Positions 42,373-55,259 are shown, counted from the stretch's first letter. The stretch is DNA of 64,000 bases from Hypericum androsaemum (GCA_963995505.1 OZ023181.1:17232221-17296220); one strand, 5' to 3'. The notes: generated by a model not told the origin, from the sequence alone. Translations and numbers: made by a program.

Positions 42373-44798
42373 AAAAAGGCTTATGACTTAGCTAACTGGT
42401 CCTTTTTGAAGCCTGTTATGACTAATTTGTGGTTCCCGCTGAAGTGGATTGCATGTGTTATGTCTTGTATTTCTTCTACTTCTTACAGTGTTTTGTTTAA
42501 TGGCCAACCCTTGCCTTGGTTTTGTGCTTCTCGTGGAATTCAGCAAGGGGATCCCCTTTCTCTCTTTTTATTCCTATTTATTTCTGACTCCTTTGCTCAT
42601 TTTGTGGAACAGGCAAAGTTTCGAGGTTATATTCATGGGTATTCCTTGAATGGAAACTGTCATGCTCTTACCCACATCTTATTTGCAGATGATACGCTAC
42701 TTTTTGGCAAAGCTTGCGAACGAGAGGCTAGGAACTTTAAAAATCTGTTGGACTTGTTCTCTAATGTTTCCGGCCAGGCCATAAACTTCTCTAAGTCGTG
42801 TATTTTGTTTTCGAAAGGAGAGCCTGCATGGAATAGGAAGCTCATTTCTGATATCTTGGAGATGGTGGAGATGCTCCCTGATGACAAGTACTTAGGTATT
42901 CCTGATGTTTGGGGTAGGTCAAAAAAGGAGGCCTTGAGTTACATCTATGATCGATTGCTCTCGAGGACCCAAGTTTGGAAGCAGAAACTTCTTTCCATGT
43001 CAGGGAGGGAGGTCCTCATCAAGTCTGTCCTGTCTTCCATCCCTTGCTATCTCATGCAGGTTTTGCTATTCCCTGTGACTTTTTGCTCCAAGTTGAATAG
43101 TTTGGTAGCGCGATTCTGGTGGTCAGGTGATGTGGACAAACGCAAAGTCCATTGGTTAAGTTGGGAGAGGTTAACATGCTCAAAATCTCAAGGTGGTCTC
43201 GGTTTTAAAGACTTTCAGCTATTTAATTTGGCATTGTTGGCCAAACAGGTGTGGAGGCTTCTTGCCAACCAAGGTTCCTTATACTTCAGAGTCCTGAAGG
43301 GCCTTTACTTTCACAATTCTGATATGCTTACTGCTTCTAAAGGTGCTAAACCTTCATGGATTTGGTCCAGTCTCTTTGCAGGCAAAGAGGCCCTTAAAGA
43401 GGGTCTATTCTTTCGGATTGGAAATGGGCTTTCGGTGGATATTTGGCGTGACCCTTGGGTCCCTAGCTTGCCAAACAATAGGCTTGCCTCACGGATTTTG
43501 GCTCCTTCCTCTTTGGCCACTGTTTCTGACCTGTTTTCCCTTACTTCTGGTTGTTGGAATTTAGATCTCATTCGTAATTTCTTTTCGATTTCTGAGCAGG
43601 TTGCGATTTCTAACATCTTTTTGGGTTGTAGGCAAGCCCCTGACCGGCTTCTGTGGAAATTTAGCAATGATGGAAGGTACACTGTTAAGTTGGGATACCT
43701 CTCCTTTGAGGAAGCCAGATCTTCTTCTGTGTTGTTGCCGGCTTTGGATTCAAATGACTGCCCCTTTGACCCCGGGATTTGGCGACGACTTTGGAAATTG
43801 AAAGTACCGCCGAAGCTAAAAAACTTTGTCTGGAGACTTCTCATAAATGCTCTACCCCTTGCTGCTATTTTGTTTAGGAGACATCTTGCTCATTCTCCCT
43901 TGTACCAATTGTGTTGTTGTGAGGATGAGTCTGCTCTTCACATGCTTTTTTATTGTCCTCATGCCCGTGCCACGTGGTTGTTAAGCCCTTTTGGCCTTAG
44001 ATTCAATGGGTCGGTTCACTCAACTTTTGGCTCTTGGTTCATTTATTTCCTTGACTTGTTACAGTCGCCTGAGGACCAGGAGTTGAAGACCCTTGCTATG
44101 TATTTTTATTGGTGTATTTGATTGGCTAGAAACAGATTTTTGTTTGAAGGTATTATTATTGACCCTATTGACACCTTGCACTATGCTTCTTATTTGTCTG
44201 CTGAATTTTTACAGGTTTCAACCTCAAATTTGTAGCAGACAAGTAGGGTTGCAGCTTCTCCAACTTCATGGAGCATTCCAAAAATTGGAGCTGTGAAGTT
44301 CAACTATGACGCCTCCTGGCTGAATGAGTCAGATTCGGCTGGTTTGGCTACAGTTGCTAGAAATCATTTAGGCCTCGTGTTGGAAGGTCAGACAGATTTG
44401 AGGGTGACTCAGTCGCCTTTGGAAGCCGAGCTTCTGGCTATAGAGCTTGCCCTCAAGATGATCAATGTGAAGCTTCATGGAGTCCAAACCATTGTGGAGA
44501 CGGACTGCCTTTTGGCGTACAATTTCTTGAATGATCATTCCTCCTTTGTTTGCTGGCAAGTGGAAGCGCTTGTCCTTAGACTTAGGTTGTCACTTGGTGA
44601 TTTGCCAAATTGTACGCTAAAGATGACCCCGCATGCTTGTAACTAGGTAGCTGACTGGTTAAGCAAATCATGTAGGCACGGGTCTCTCCCCGGGGATTGG
44701 AGGTCTGTTCTCCCTGGGGAGCTCGATGCTCTCTTGTTTACGGACTTTCCTACTTGATAGTTATAATATTTTAGTTGTGTTTTGCCCCTAAAAAAAAA
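42373..44798 (+). mobile_element. 5'-truncated L1-type LINE, RT to RNase H, mostly open
   Basis: Begins inside the RT (KAYDLANWSFLKPVM). Open to 44121: GIQQGDPLSLFLFLF, FADDTLLFGKA, YLGIPDVWGRSKKEA, WKQKLLSMSGREVLIKSVLS, then the zinc-finger-like region. The TGA at 44119-44121 stands where WLARNRF would continue (a TGG-to-TGA change is likely). RNase H follows (VKFNYDASWLNESDSAG, ETDCLLAYNFLND). A TAG at about 44646 precedes the last motif VADWLSKS. It ends in A9 (44790-44798). It resembles the interrupted LINE at 9947 more than the full-length L1. The target duplication is not clear. Confidence 0.88.
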
Positions 44799-46668
44799 GC
44801 AATTATCCCAAAAACTGTATTCTGCAATGTTGCTCTGATTTATAATTTCGAATTGTTGTTCGCGTCTTGTTATTACAAGTGCGTCTCTATTTTTGTATTT
44901 GGTCGGGTCCAAATTTGCGGAAACTGGAAGGGGTTAATAATAGCCTATCATATCTCTCTCCCAGGAAATTCCATAAACTTGCTGCTTCCGTTATTAGATT
45001 TTTTCTATTTTTTTGTTTACAAAATAATAGGAGTCATTTGTGACGCGGCAAATCTGATCGACGAGTTCTCGTAGTCGTTAATGAGTCATTTTGGGACTTC
45101 TTGCATATGACTACGAGATACATGTCCAGCATAATTGAATTGAGAATAATCGATGGATGTACCATCTAAATATCATAATTTTAAAATATGAATTTTGGTA
45201 CGACCCGGATTTTGGTCGTCATTCGGATCGTCCAGTCCAACTGGTCGGACCGTACACTTTTTATTAATTTTTATTATTAATTAAATAATATGTAGACCAA
45301 ATAGTCAAAATATAGGTTTCAAAATTCACATTTTAAAAATATCAACCAATTTATAACATATAAAGTCAATTTTTCTATGTTGATTTAGAGAAATCGAGCA
45401 TATGACATGATTTTTTATTTTTATTTTTGCTGATTTGGATAAAATCTGGTTAGACTGGGTGGTCCGAGTTAAAAACTAATTCGAACTGCCCGGTCCGACC
45501 AAATTTTGGACGGTCCTACCAGAAGCCGTACAAACACTGCAAAAACGACCCGCTTTCTTGGGTAATTCACGGTCCGACCAGTCGGACCACTTTTTTTAAA
45601 ACTATGCTAAAATATCTTGTCCTTTTTTTATTATTACTCGTCATATGCACAATTTTAGGCCTACATATATTTATATATGAATAACCTAAAAGTGATTAGC
45701 TTAAACCATGTTATACACGACACATATTTTTTTATGAATAAAATTAGAAGATATTTTGTTGCCATCTGTTAAAAAAACATGTTCCATTTGTCCGGAAATT
45801 TTAAATTCTCGAGAATTAGCTGCATATAATATTCCGTTTAAAGTATCGCTCCAGCTAATATTCCGCACAATGCATTTCCTTTGTTGCTTGCTTATTTCTT
45901 TGGATTGCCAACCATTCATCCAAAAAATATGAATTTTTTAACCAGTAGATGTTTTACCTTAATCTTTGCCCAAACTTTTGCTATTTAGTTTGAAGAGCAG
46001 AAAAAAATAATGTTTTATTAAAACTGTACATGAAGAATCATCTCGATCGGCTATACAAAACTAAATTCATTATGAGAATTGAACAACCTAAATCGGTTGA
46101 TAAGAGGTTATAGCTATCCTAAGTTCCAATGTTCAAAGTTTGGAAACAATGAGGATTCTATCGTCATTTGAGTTTCGACCCGAGTAAAACTTGAAATCAT
46201 GGTTCAATGAGTGTCGGAATACTACATAATTTCGGTAAAATCTAAAATCAAACTTGAAATCATGGTTCACTCGCATAGCTGTACTAAAATGTCAGAAGCA
46301 GTGCCACAGTTAGATCACTTTCATAAATTTGGAACCATCAGAGTGAGATGGAACATAAATTCCAATTCCTAACACTGTACGAACACATTGAATTATGAGT
46401 GTGTGTGATGAGGTGGGCCAGACATGGACCCATCTGAAAAAGAAACGGGCAGACAGAGAGACGGAAATGTGGGCCTGGGCTTCGTATGATGCAACCACAA
46501 AAGATAGAAAATGAGTGAAGAGCGGAAGAAGCCACCAAGTGGGTGGGTTCACTGTTTCCACTTGAGGAAAACTCCCAAACCGACGATACCCTCGTCCTGC
46601 TTCCATTATTGGAAGGGGCATGTTTTCTTCTGTTTAACTCTTTCTCCTCCACCATTATCCCGGTTAGA
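44799..46668. other. AT-rich intergenic region with degenerate repeat
   Basis: No gene seen. 45205-45600 contains several copies of GGTCGGACC and GGTCCGACC in both orientations within AT-rich sequence, like a decayed repeat; 28381-28510 is similar. GGTTAGA at 46662-46668 is the left flank of the SINE. Confidence 0.4.
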
Positions 46669-46788
46669 TTTTTTTTTTGAAATTTAAATTATTTCCATAA
46701 TTTTGGATCTTAGACGATCATAGGATTCGATCCTCCTACCTCATGCTTAACCGTATCAATCAGATCATATATGAGTTGGTTTAATTTT
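46669..46788 (-). mobile_element. tRNA-derived SINE, about 120 bp
   Basis: Read on the minus strand: a TGATCTGATTGATACGG box-A-like segment, then about 30 bp later GATCGAATC (box B, consensus GWTCRANNC), then an AT-rich body ending in A10 (the T run at 46669-46678 on the plus strand). GGTTAGA flanks both sides (46662-46668 and 46789-46795) as a candidate target duplication. The family is not identified. Confidence 0.65.
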
Positions 46789-46795
46789 GGTTAGA

Positions 46796-48920
46796 CTTTG
46801 CTCTCTAGAGTAGAGAGTTTGTCTATTCTTGTAGTCAATATCATAGTCGTGAAAATCAAATATGCTACATTAACAACAATGAGATCTTACACTATATTTA
46901 TGCTCCATCGTTTAGCTTTTTCATTTTTAGTCTATTGTTCTTTTACTTTGATTTCATCTATTGTAACATTATGAAGCTTTCAAAATCACAACTTTTTAAA
47001 AAAATTCTTCCCCTCTCCCCGATATCAATCAACTCTGTATTTATTAATTTCAGACAGAGTACGATTTTTCATATCCAACATATTTTTAAAAATAATTGGT
47101 ATGTGTAGCAATGTGATAATTGCAAACACTCCCGAATCAAAGCTCATGAGACTGCACTTTCACTTTGTAAACATGTGATGAAACGAGAGTCGTGTGAAAA
47201 CAACAATGGATTTGAGATTAACCGGCTCTGATATCATGTTAGAATCACGATATCCAACCCAAGATAAATATATAATTAGTAAGTAGATTTTCAACACTTA
47301 CAAATAAGTCTATCATATTTGTAACTATTAATGTAATAATCTCAATATACTTAAAATTTATTATAAACGATTTATCGTTTTTATAAGTTTGACCCAAAGC
47401 AAACTTAAAATTGTCCGATCAGTAGGTTTGTGGCTCTCTAGATACCGGATAATTTCATCTAAGATCAAATGACTCAAAATTCAAAAAAATTAAAAATTAT
47501 TGAAATCCATTTGGTGAGATGCGAATAGTATTTCAATTTCCTGATATATTTTTTTCTACTTGATTTATTCGTTGTATGGGCCAAGTGAGTCTGGGTCTAG
47601 TTAAGGAAACTTGTCCCTAGTACAGGGTAACTTCCTTTTCACTTTTTTACCTTTCCTCGGGGGCCCACTGCTTCTACCCTTGTTTTTTAGAGACCGGATT
47701 GAGCGTTTTGAGACCGGATTGAGTTAAGACTAAATAAAATTTATCTCCAGATGGGGACTAAATTTTGGGCCGTCAGATTTGATTATCTTTAAATTTGATG
47801 GTCAATAACCAATCATGTAATATTAATTTGCATGTGAAATAATATTGGTTTGCATGAAACTGGTTTACATGTAAAGTGATATTAATTTGCATGTGTAATA
47901 ATATTAGTTTGGGTTAGTCCCCATGGGTCCCCACCAAATCCGCTCCATTTTTTTACCTCTCACACAAACCCTCATCTAGTTTAATGGCGACTACTTTTCA
48001 GATTTGTTTCCTTTTTTTCAGATCGAGTCATAAAACTATTAAAACTTTGTTCATAATAGAATGTCATATAATTATCTTAAAAAATATAACATGTCATGTG
48101 GAAAATAAAAAGGGGGAATTCAGAATACGGATAGCGGTGATGATGTCAAGGATGACGGTATCTGCTGATATCCGAATCCATCTATCAATCTATTCAACTG
48201 TTGATTTAAAAAACGAAATCTTTTCGGCCAATTTTCAAGCTCTATTATAAAGATGGTTGCCAATTGATTCGATTTAGTTGCCAATTGGGAGGATAGAACT
48301 AGTACTAATTTTTTTTACAGATACACCGGATCAACTTATGATAAAATTGTTATAATTTAATAAGATATCGAGTTCAAATTTTTACGATATTTAGGAGAAT
48401 TTTATCACATTTAAAAATCTGAAATAATTGACTATTTGGAAGTCCAAATATCAAGTGGCATAAAAAAGTAGTATTATTTTTTTGGGTAACGCCTATTAAA
48501 TTTGGAGTTTCCTATTGGTTCCGAGCCCGACCAGCTGGAAGTACCGGGAAGCTTTAATTAAATGTTAATTTATACCAAGAAGACTTTGAAACATATGTAA
48601 AATGGACTTTGAAATACTGTTTGTTCTTCCTATAGACTCGTCCAAAGAAGAGGCACCGAAGATATATAGAGCCTGGATTCGGTGCATAATTAGAGATTGT
48701 GTACCATACAAATTAAGAGCAAAAAAGTCAAATGACATGTGGGAGTAGAGAGAAGTTATGCGCAAAGGAGCGGGTTGGAGTTAATTATTTTCTAATTAAT
48801 TTTTTTAGTATACCATAGTAAATCAAACTAATATATTATTTTAATTCACTACATAATTTTTTATTAAAAGTATTATTAAAAATTATATAGATTATTATAA
48901 GTATTATTAATTTTTCATAA
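46796..48920. other. AT-rich intergenic region
   Basis: No gene supported. GAGACCGGATTGAG is repeated at about 47691 and 47711. Short ATATTAATTTGCATG-type repeats lie at about 47819-47915. Confidence 0.4.
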
Positions 48921-49212
48921 CCGGGTATGTCATTTGTCATAACTGGGAATGCCTTATGACAATATCGAGTATGCCATTTGTCGTAACCGCGTATGCTTTT
49001 TGACAATATCGGGTATGCCAATTGTCATAAACTGGTATGCCTTTTGGCAATACTAGGCATGCCTTTTGGCATAACCAGATATGCATTTATTTCAAGAGAG
49101 AGAGATGTTGGCAATGGGTTCTTATAAACAGGTATGCCTTTTGGCAATACCAGATATGCTTTTTAACATAACCAGGTATACATTTTGATATAACCAGATA
49201 TGCCTTTTGAAA
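48921..49212. repeat. Degenerate 22-bp tandem array, about 12 copies
   Basis: Units of the form CCGGGTATGCCTTTTGGCATAA, alternating endings CATAA and CAATA and varying from CCAGATATGC to CTGGTATGCC. It is interrupted once by about 30 bp with a GA run near 49090-49125. Confidence 0.75.
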
Positions 49213-51305
49213 CGAGTAAATATCGAAGATCATAACAACTTGGCTCTCATATTACAAAGCAGAATTGCCAATTACCCACACAAATAAACAAACAAAAGAG
49301 TTTAGGATGGAAGGAGACGCAAAAAGGGAAATCGACCAAATCCTACACCAGTAGGGGCGAAATCAACAAAATCATCCAGAAATCGACCCAATCACCCCCG
49401 AAAATTCAACTATATTGATTTTTTTATTTCACCCTCGAGCTTTCCTGACGAGCATCAGTGTTCGATTTATTAAGGAGAGAGAGAGAAAAGTTTGTTTAAA
49501 ATTTAGGAGAGAGAAGGTGAGAGGAGGAAGAAAAAACTGAAGAAAGGGAGAGAGGAAACAGTGGGAGAGAGGGAAGGGAAGAGAGACTAGGTTAAAAATC
49601 TAAGAATACCCCTATCAATCGTGGTCCGTTAGATTTAAAAGAAAGGAGATGGTACACATCTGACGGCCCATAATGAATTATGTACAGTACATAACCACTT
49701 TAGTGGTATACACTGGATCCAACTTCGATATGTACTTGTATCTGAAATTTAGCATTAACCGTTAAGATAATAATTTATTTCCTTTAAGAGAAAATAATTA
49801 TTTGTTATTTTTTTTGAAAAAAAATAACAAATCTTGGTATTGACATGGTGCAATTTACTTTTAAAAAATTATTTATTATGATCATGCTGGATTTTTAATT
49901 TTATTAATCTTTGCAACAAACCCATTAACAACATGCCTTTTGTATGTTCACACATTAAGAGAGTGTTTGATATTGTATTGTAGTATTATCGAGGTACCTC
50001 TTTTTTTTTATCATTTTTCTCTTGAAATTTTGGGATGAGAGAATTTTTAGCGAGACAACGACTATACTCCCTTGCAATTATGTGCGGGCATCACCACTCA
50101 GATGGGAGTAAGGAACACTCAGTTAGGGGTGGGTAAAATGGGGTCTACACCATTGTAAATACTATTATTACTACTATGTTATTATATATTAATAAAGCGA
50201 ATTTACCTATAAAACACGCCTTTTTATATGCAGGTTTCGTTTCACCAAATAGATGACCCATAACATTTACATTTTTATCTGTGCTAAAATAAATCTTAAT
50301 TACAAAAATTCTAATTAGAATTGGACCACACTGAACAATTACTTCAATATATACCGGACCGACGCATCATTGCTATTCGTTGCTTGTACAGTACATCACT
50401 TGGACCACGAGCAAAGCGATATATCAATTCGCCGCTTCAATTACCGAATTAATTTAATATCTAACATCTAAGGTCACGAATCAGTGATTAATTTTCAACC
50501 TTTAATTGTTGAAACGATAAAACTCGACTACCAAATCAAAGTAGGAAACATAAAAGTAAGACAACTATAACTTTTTGGGATCTAACTCAATTCGCAGGTA
50601 AGAAATGGGAGACGTGGTGGAAGCAGAACAATCCATTAAAACACCTAAGCAGATAGACAATAGGAGATCAATGAAAATATATGTGCCTCGTAAGAAATAT
50701 TCTTAACTTTTTCTATGAATAGCATTGAATGTACTGTTTTATTCCTATTTCTTATGGTATGTTTAATATTGATGAGATTTATGTTACTCCTCACTTCCCG
50801 TTTTGTGAGATAGTGTGAGTATAGTTCTGCCTTCTGGAATTTAGTATTTTCAGATCTTTCTTTGTTCTTTCCTTTCTCTACTTTGTGTTCTTTGATTAAT
50901 AAAGTTTGCTAATTATTCAAAAGACTCAATTAGAGAAAGGGATTGCCGTAATTTAAGAATAAAACGAGCATGAAGTTGCAAATTCTTGGCAATGTCAAAA
51001 GAAAAGAAAGAGAAAAACTACAAATGTTCCAGCAGAGCTGATTTGCTTATTTTGGTTTGCTAATAAAGCAAATCAACTAACTGATTGATCACGCATGTAC
51101 AAAAGAAAATATAAATATTCACTTTATCTACCACCATATTTTTTTAGTAATATAAGAATAGATCTCGAATTATAATAATATAATTCGATAGTAAAATTTG
51201 GATATTTTTGTGATTTGATTCAATTCAAAACCAAATCATTTAATCACGTAGATGTACGAATATTATATAATTTTGGAACACAAACATTTTTCTTTATTCG
51301 TAGCA
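49213..51305. other. Intergenic region; GA-rich stretch; no gene
   Basis: 49475-49600 is GA-rich (GAGAGAGG-type). A 33-codon frame at 50605-50706 starts MGDVVEAEQSIKTPKQ but has no supporting context and is not called as a gene. The remainder is AT-rich. Confidence 0.4.
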
Positions 51306-51314
51306 AATTAAATA
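51306..51314. repeat. Left 9-bp target-site duplication (AATTAAATA)
   Basis: Immediately precedes the GGGCAAATTACC end of the TIR element and equals 52606-52614. Confidence 0.9.
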
Positions 51315-52605
51315 GGGCAAATTACCCTCACGTCCCTGTACTTTGGTCATCCTCCCCCTAGGGTCCCTGACTTTTGGAAAATGATTGTCCCGTCTCTAGG
51401 TTTTGATGATAATAGACTCTCAGGTACCTAGAGCCGGAATATTCCTTTTTCTCCGGTGAACTCCCACTTAAAATGACCAAAATACCCTCCCTTGTTAAAA
51501 TTTAAAAATTAACGACCCTCTCTTTCCCCTACCTCTCCCTTCTTCCTTCCTGGTAGGCACCAAACCCAGAACAAGAACAATCAACCCAAGAAAAATTAAG
51601 AACAAGAAAAATTACTGATACTATTTCTTTTCTACAAGAACAAGAACAATCAATCCAAGAAAAATCAAGAACAATATTTATTCTACAAATCACAACGAAA
51701 ACTCCAAACTAAAAAAAAACTCATCAGACATTCTATTCTCCTCGCACATATTCTACAATTTTTTTATCTGTGTTGAAAACAAGGGCAACAGATCTCGTTC
51801 GCTTTGTCTTCCTTCTCCTCCTCTGTGTCTTAGGCGGATCCAGGAAAAATCTTGAGCACCTTGGCCACTGTCGACAAGCTCTACCACCCATTGGGACCCG
51901 GCGACGAGCCGAAAAGAAAATAACTCGCGATGCCGGGAAGATGAACCTATGCGACGAAGCTGGGGAGGAGGAGAGGACGACGACGCTACAGAGGCCTGAC
52001 CTAAATTAATTGATTTCCTCGAACAGTAGTCATAGAAGTCGCCGCTGCCATTGGGGGAGAGAGAGTGGGGAACAGAGAAATGGTTGGGGCCGAGAAGCTT
52101 ATGGAGTGGGAGGGGAACGGGGTGGGGTGGACCAGGGCCTCTAATTGGTTGCCTCAATGTGGAGCGGCATCGTGTGTGGTTATTTGAACAATTGGGGGTT
52201 TTAGAAGGAGGGGAGGACCTGGCCAAGGAGCTGCCCCATCGTTGACTGTATCTAGTTCTTGTTTTTCATTTGGATTGTTCCGTAGTCTTTTAATAGAGTT
52301 TCAATTGTTCTGTAGTCTTGTAATCAAGTTCTTATATTAAAGTTTGAGTTTTGATTTTAGTTGGAAGTAAGAGGAAGAAGATGAAGTGGGAGGAAGAAGA
52401 TGAAGTGGGGTTGAGTAAAATTTAAGAAGGGAGGATATTTTGGTCATTTCAAATGGGGGTTTACCGGAGAAAAGGGAATATTCCGGTTCCAGGGACCCGA
52501 GAGTCTATTATTATCAAAACTTAGGGACGGGACAATCATTTTTCAAAAGTCAGGGACCCTAAGGGGAGGGTGACCAAAGTACAGGGACGTGAGGGTAATT
52601 TGCCC
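51315..52605. mobile_element. MULE-like non-autonomous element with roughly 190-bp TIRs
   Basis: 1,291 bp. The left end (51315 to about 51505) and the inverted right end (about 52425-52605) match at about 90% by eye, starting GGGCAAATTACCCTCACGTC. A perfect 9-bp target duplication, AATTAAATA, flanks it. Long TIRs with 9-bp duplications are the signature of Mutator-like elements. The interior (51506-52424) has a GC-rich core (about 51830-52225) with open frames on both strands but no transposase. It may be filler or captured host sequence that I do not recognise. Confidence 0.85.
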
Positions 52606-52614
52606 AATTAAATA
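52606..52614. repeat. Right 9-bp target-site duplication (AATTAAATA)
   Basis: Directly follows the TTTGCCC end of the element and equals 51306-51314. Confidence 0.9.
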
Positions 52615-53214
52615 AGTAGGCAGGAGCAAAGGGTAAAAGTCCACCAACCACGGACCACTTTCATTTGTTCGTCCGTACTAAGAAGGTGAGGGGAACGCGC
52701 GGGCGAGGGGGAGCCGGGGAGGGGAAGTGGGAGTGGATTGGTTGGGTTAAATCCCATAAATAAATACGAGGTACGAACAAGCGGAAGGGCATTGGTCTGC
52801 TAGAATAACGAAAGAGGCAAAAGTGGCCCTCTTCCCGTACTCTTGGATTGGACATTTTTGGTAATATTTTCCTTTTCTCAACATTATTCCCATTTCCTTT
52901 TCTGATACCGAAGTCCCCCACACCCACCTGTTTTACCCCTCCTGCAGGAGGTTTCCTCTCTCCTCCCTCAGCCTTCACCTTTTGGTTATTCCCGAAACAG
53001 CCCCTACAAGTTTTTTCTTGATCCTATTCTACCCTCGAAAAAATTATTTACCGCTACCTCCGCCTTGTTGATTATGGTAAAAACAAGGTGAAACAAAAAG
53101 GGGTGAGGGGAAATATGCTTACCCTTTCCAAGAATAGGGGGTTTCTTCTATTGTAGCTTTTTACTTATAGGTAGGTGGCGATGGGAAACGAGAAGAGATG
53201 GAGAATGGTAGTTG
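52615..53214. other. Intergenic spacer between the MULE-like and Harbinger elements
   Basis: No gene or known repeat recognised. An open minus-strand frame at 52978-52661 lacks any recognisable motif and is not called. Confidence 0.4.
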
Positions 53215-53509
53215 AGACCACCCACATCATCAAACCATCTAAACCAGTTTACGGAATAAACAATTAATTTTTCTCTCATCTACACCTAATCTAATCCAAT
53301 CTAATCCAATTATATATTTTTCTACCCACAGCAGCAAACCAGTTCACAGAATAAACAATTAATTTCTCTCTCATCCACATATTATCTACTATCATTTTTT
53401 GGAATATTAAATTAGATAAAAATACTCGAGGTATAAATAGAAGTCAGAAATAATAAATTACGAATACGAAAATTTTAAATTACAAATACAGAAATTTTAA
53501 ATTACATAA

Positions 53510-54812
53510 TTAATTATCGTTCCCGAACTTTTGTCAAATATGCTCAATTAAATCACTTTTCAGAGCGTTATGAGCTTTTCTATTGCGAAGTTGTTCCCTA
53601 GCAGTCATGTAGGTGGATAGATTTCTGATGCGTTCAGTAGAGAACTGAAAAGGTTCTTCATTGTCCTCTTCATTACAGAATTCGGCCGGATCATGATAAC
53701 GGAAATATGTGTCTCGTTCGTCCTCCACTATCATATTGTGCAATATGATGCAAGCCTTCATAATTCTTCCCATTAACTATTTGTCCCAAAGAAGACATGG
53801 ACGTCGAATGAATGCAAAACGAGCATGTAGAACTCCAAAAACTCACTCCACATCTTTTCTAGCAGCCTCTTGATGTTGAGCGAATAACTAGTATTTTAGG
53901 GTTATCGGAGATGTAATTGACTTGAAAAATACAGCCCATGTAGGATATATCCCATCAGTGAGATAATATGCCATATCATTTTGTCGACCGTTGACAATGT
54001 AACTCACTTTTGGTGCTCGGCCTTTCAAGATATCACTAAAAATAGGAGATCGGTGCAGTACATTAATATCATTGAGAGTATCGGGTGTTTCAAAGAATGC
54101 ATGCCATATCCATAAGTCATATGATGCAACTGCTTCCAGAATAATTGTAGGCTTTTCGCTCCTTCCTGCATATTGCCCAGTCCATGCATTAGGACAATTT
54201 TTTCATTCCCAGTGCATACAGTCAATACTGCCTATCATGCCCGGGAATCCATGTTGTTCTCCGACGTACAGAAGTCTTGCCAAATCCTATGCATTGGGCC
54301 TTCTCAGATACTCATTTCCGAAACAGAAAATTACACCTTCTACGAACTTCATGAGAGCTTCCCGTGTTGTAGATGCACCCATTCTCAAGTATTCATCAAC
54401 GACATCAGTTGATGTCCCATAAGCTAATACCCTTATAGCTCCAGTACATTTCTGCAAGGCTGTCAGACCAAGGGTACCTGCAGCATTTATTCTTTGTTGA
54501 AAATATTGGCCATTGGCACTAACCGCCTCCACGATGTAAAGGAATAACGATCTTTGCATGCGAAACCTTCTCCGAAAGATCTCAGGTGAATACTTTGGCC
54601 TCTCAACAAAATATTTTTACCTATTAAGTGATCAATTTATCGATTTTGTTCACTTCCTGGGTTAGACCAGGATTGACTACGAAGGCATCCTCGAGTAAGT
54701 GATCAATTTGTCGATTTTGTTCACTTCTTCGTGCTTCCCATTCATCAAATTCCCTGGTGAATGAAGCATTAGAACTTGAATCTGAATCTGATATATTTTC
54801 ACTGAGAGACAT
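53510..54812 (-). pseudogene. PIF/Harbinger DDE transposase, several stops
   Basis: Starts at the ATG at 54812 (MSLSENISDSDSSSNASFTR). The nuclease region reads AAGTLGLTALQKCTGAIRVL, then GMIGSIDCMHWEWKNCP (first catalytic Asp), ETPDTLNDINVLHRSPIF (second Asp), AARKDVE then a stop then VFGVLHARF (Glu region), and MKACIILHNMIVEDERD near the end. At least five stops interrupt it, including one where EHIWQKFGNDN should read through (TGA for TGG) before the natural TAA at 53510-53512. HARBI1-like family (DDE_Tnp_4). Confidence 0.88.
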
Positions 54813-54901
54813 TTGTGATGAGATTTGATTCTATTGAATAATATTGAAAGGCTTTTCGGTATAATTAAGTTTGTTATGGTCACAAATATATATAGAATTA
54901 T

Positions 54902-55168
54902 AGGCGTGGGTTGGATGCCAAAGGTGAAGTGACAAGACAATAGGTATGAGACAAATTACCATAATTACAGGCGTGGGTTGGATGCCAAAGGTGAAGTGAC
55001 AAGACGATAGGTACGAGACAAATTACCATAATTACAGGCGTGGGTTGGATGCCAAAGGTGAAGTGACAAAACGATAGGTACGAGACAAATTACCATAATT
55101 ACAGGCATGGATTGGATACCAAAAGGTGAAGTGACAACACAATAGGTACGAGACAAATAACATGAAAT
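54902..55168. repeat. 67-bp tandem repeat, four copies
   Basis: Copies begin at 54902, 54969, 55036 and 55103 with AGGCGTGGGTTGGATGCC (AGGCATGGATTGGATACC in the last). The first three are nearly identical. Short ATGAAATGAAAGACAAATTAC repeats follow to about 55258. The array lies between the two Harbinger genes, in the intergenic spacer. Confidence 0.92.
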
Positions 55169-55259
55169 GAAAGACAATGAAATGAATGACAAATTACATG
55201 AAATGAAAGACAAATTACATGAATGGAAGAACAAATTACATGAAATGACAAATTACTAA

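Noticed and set aside
46310..46655. Minus-strand frames of about 100 codons
   Set aside because: No recognisable domain, and two overlapping frames are open equally. Treated as chance.
48921..49212. CRISPR-like array
   Set aside because: This is plant nuclear DNA, the units are contiguous and degenerate with no spacers, and no cas genes are present.
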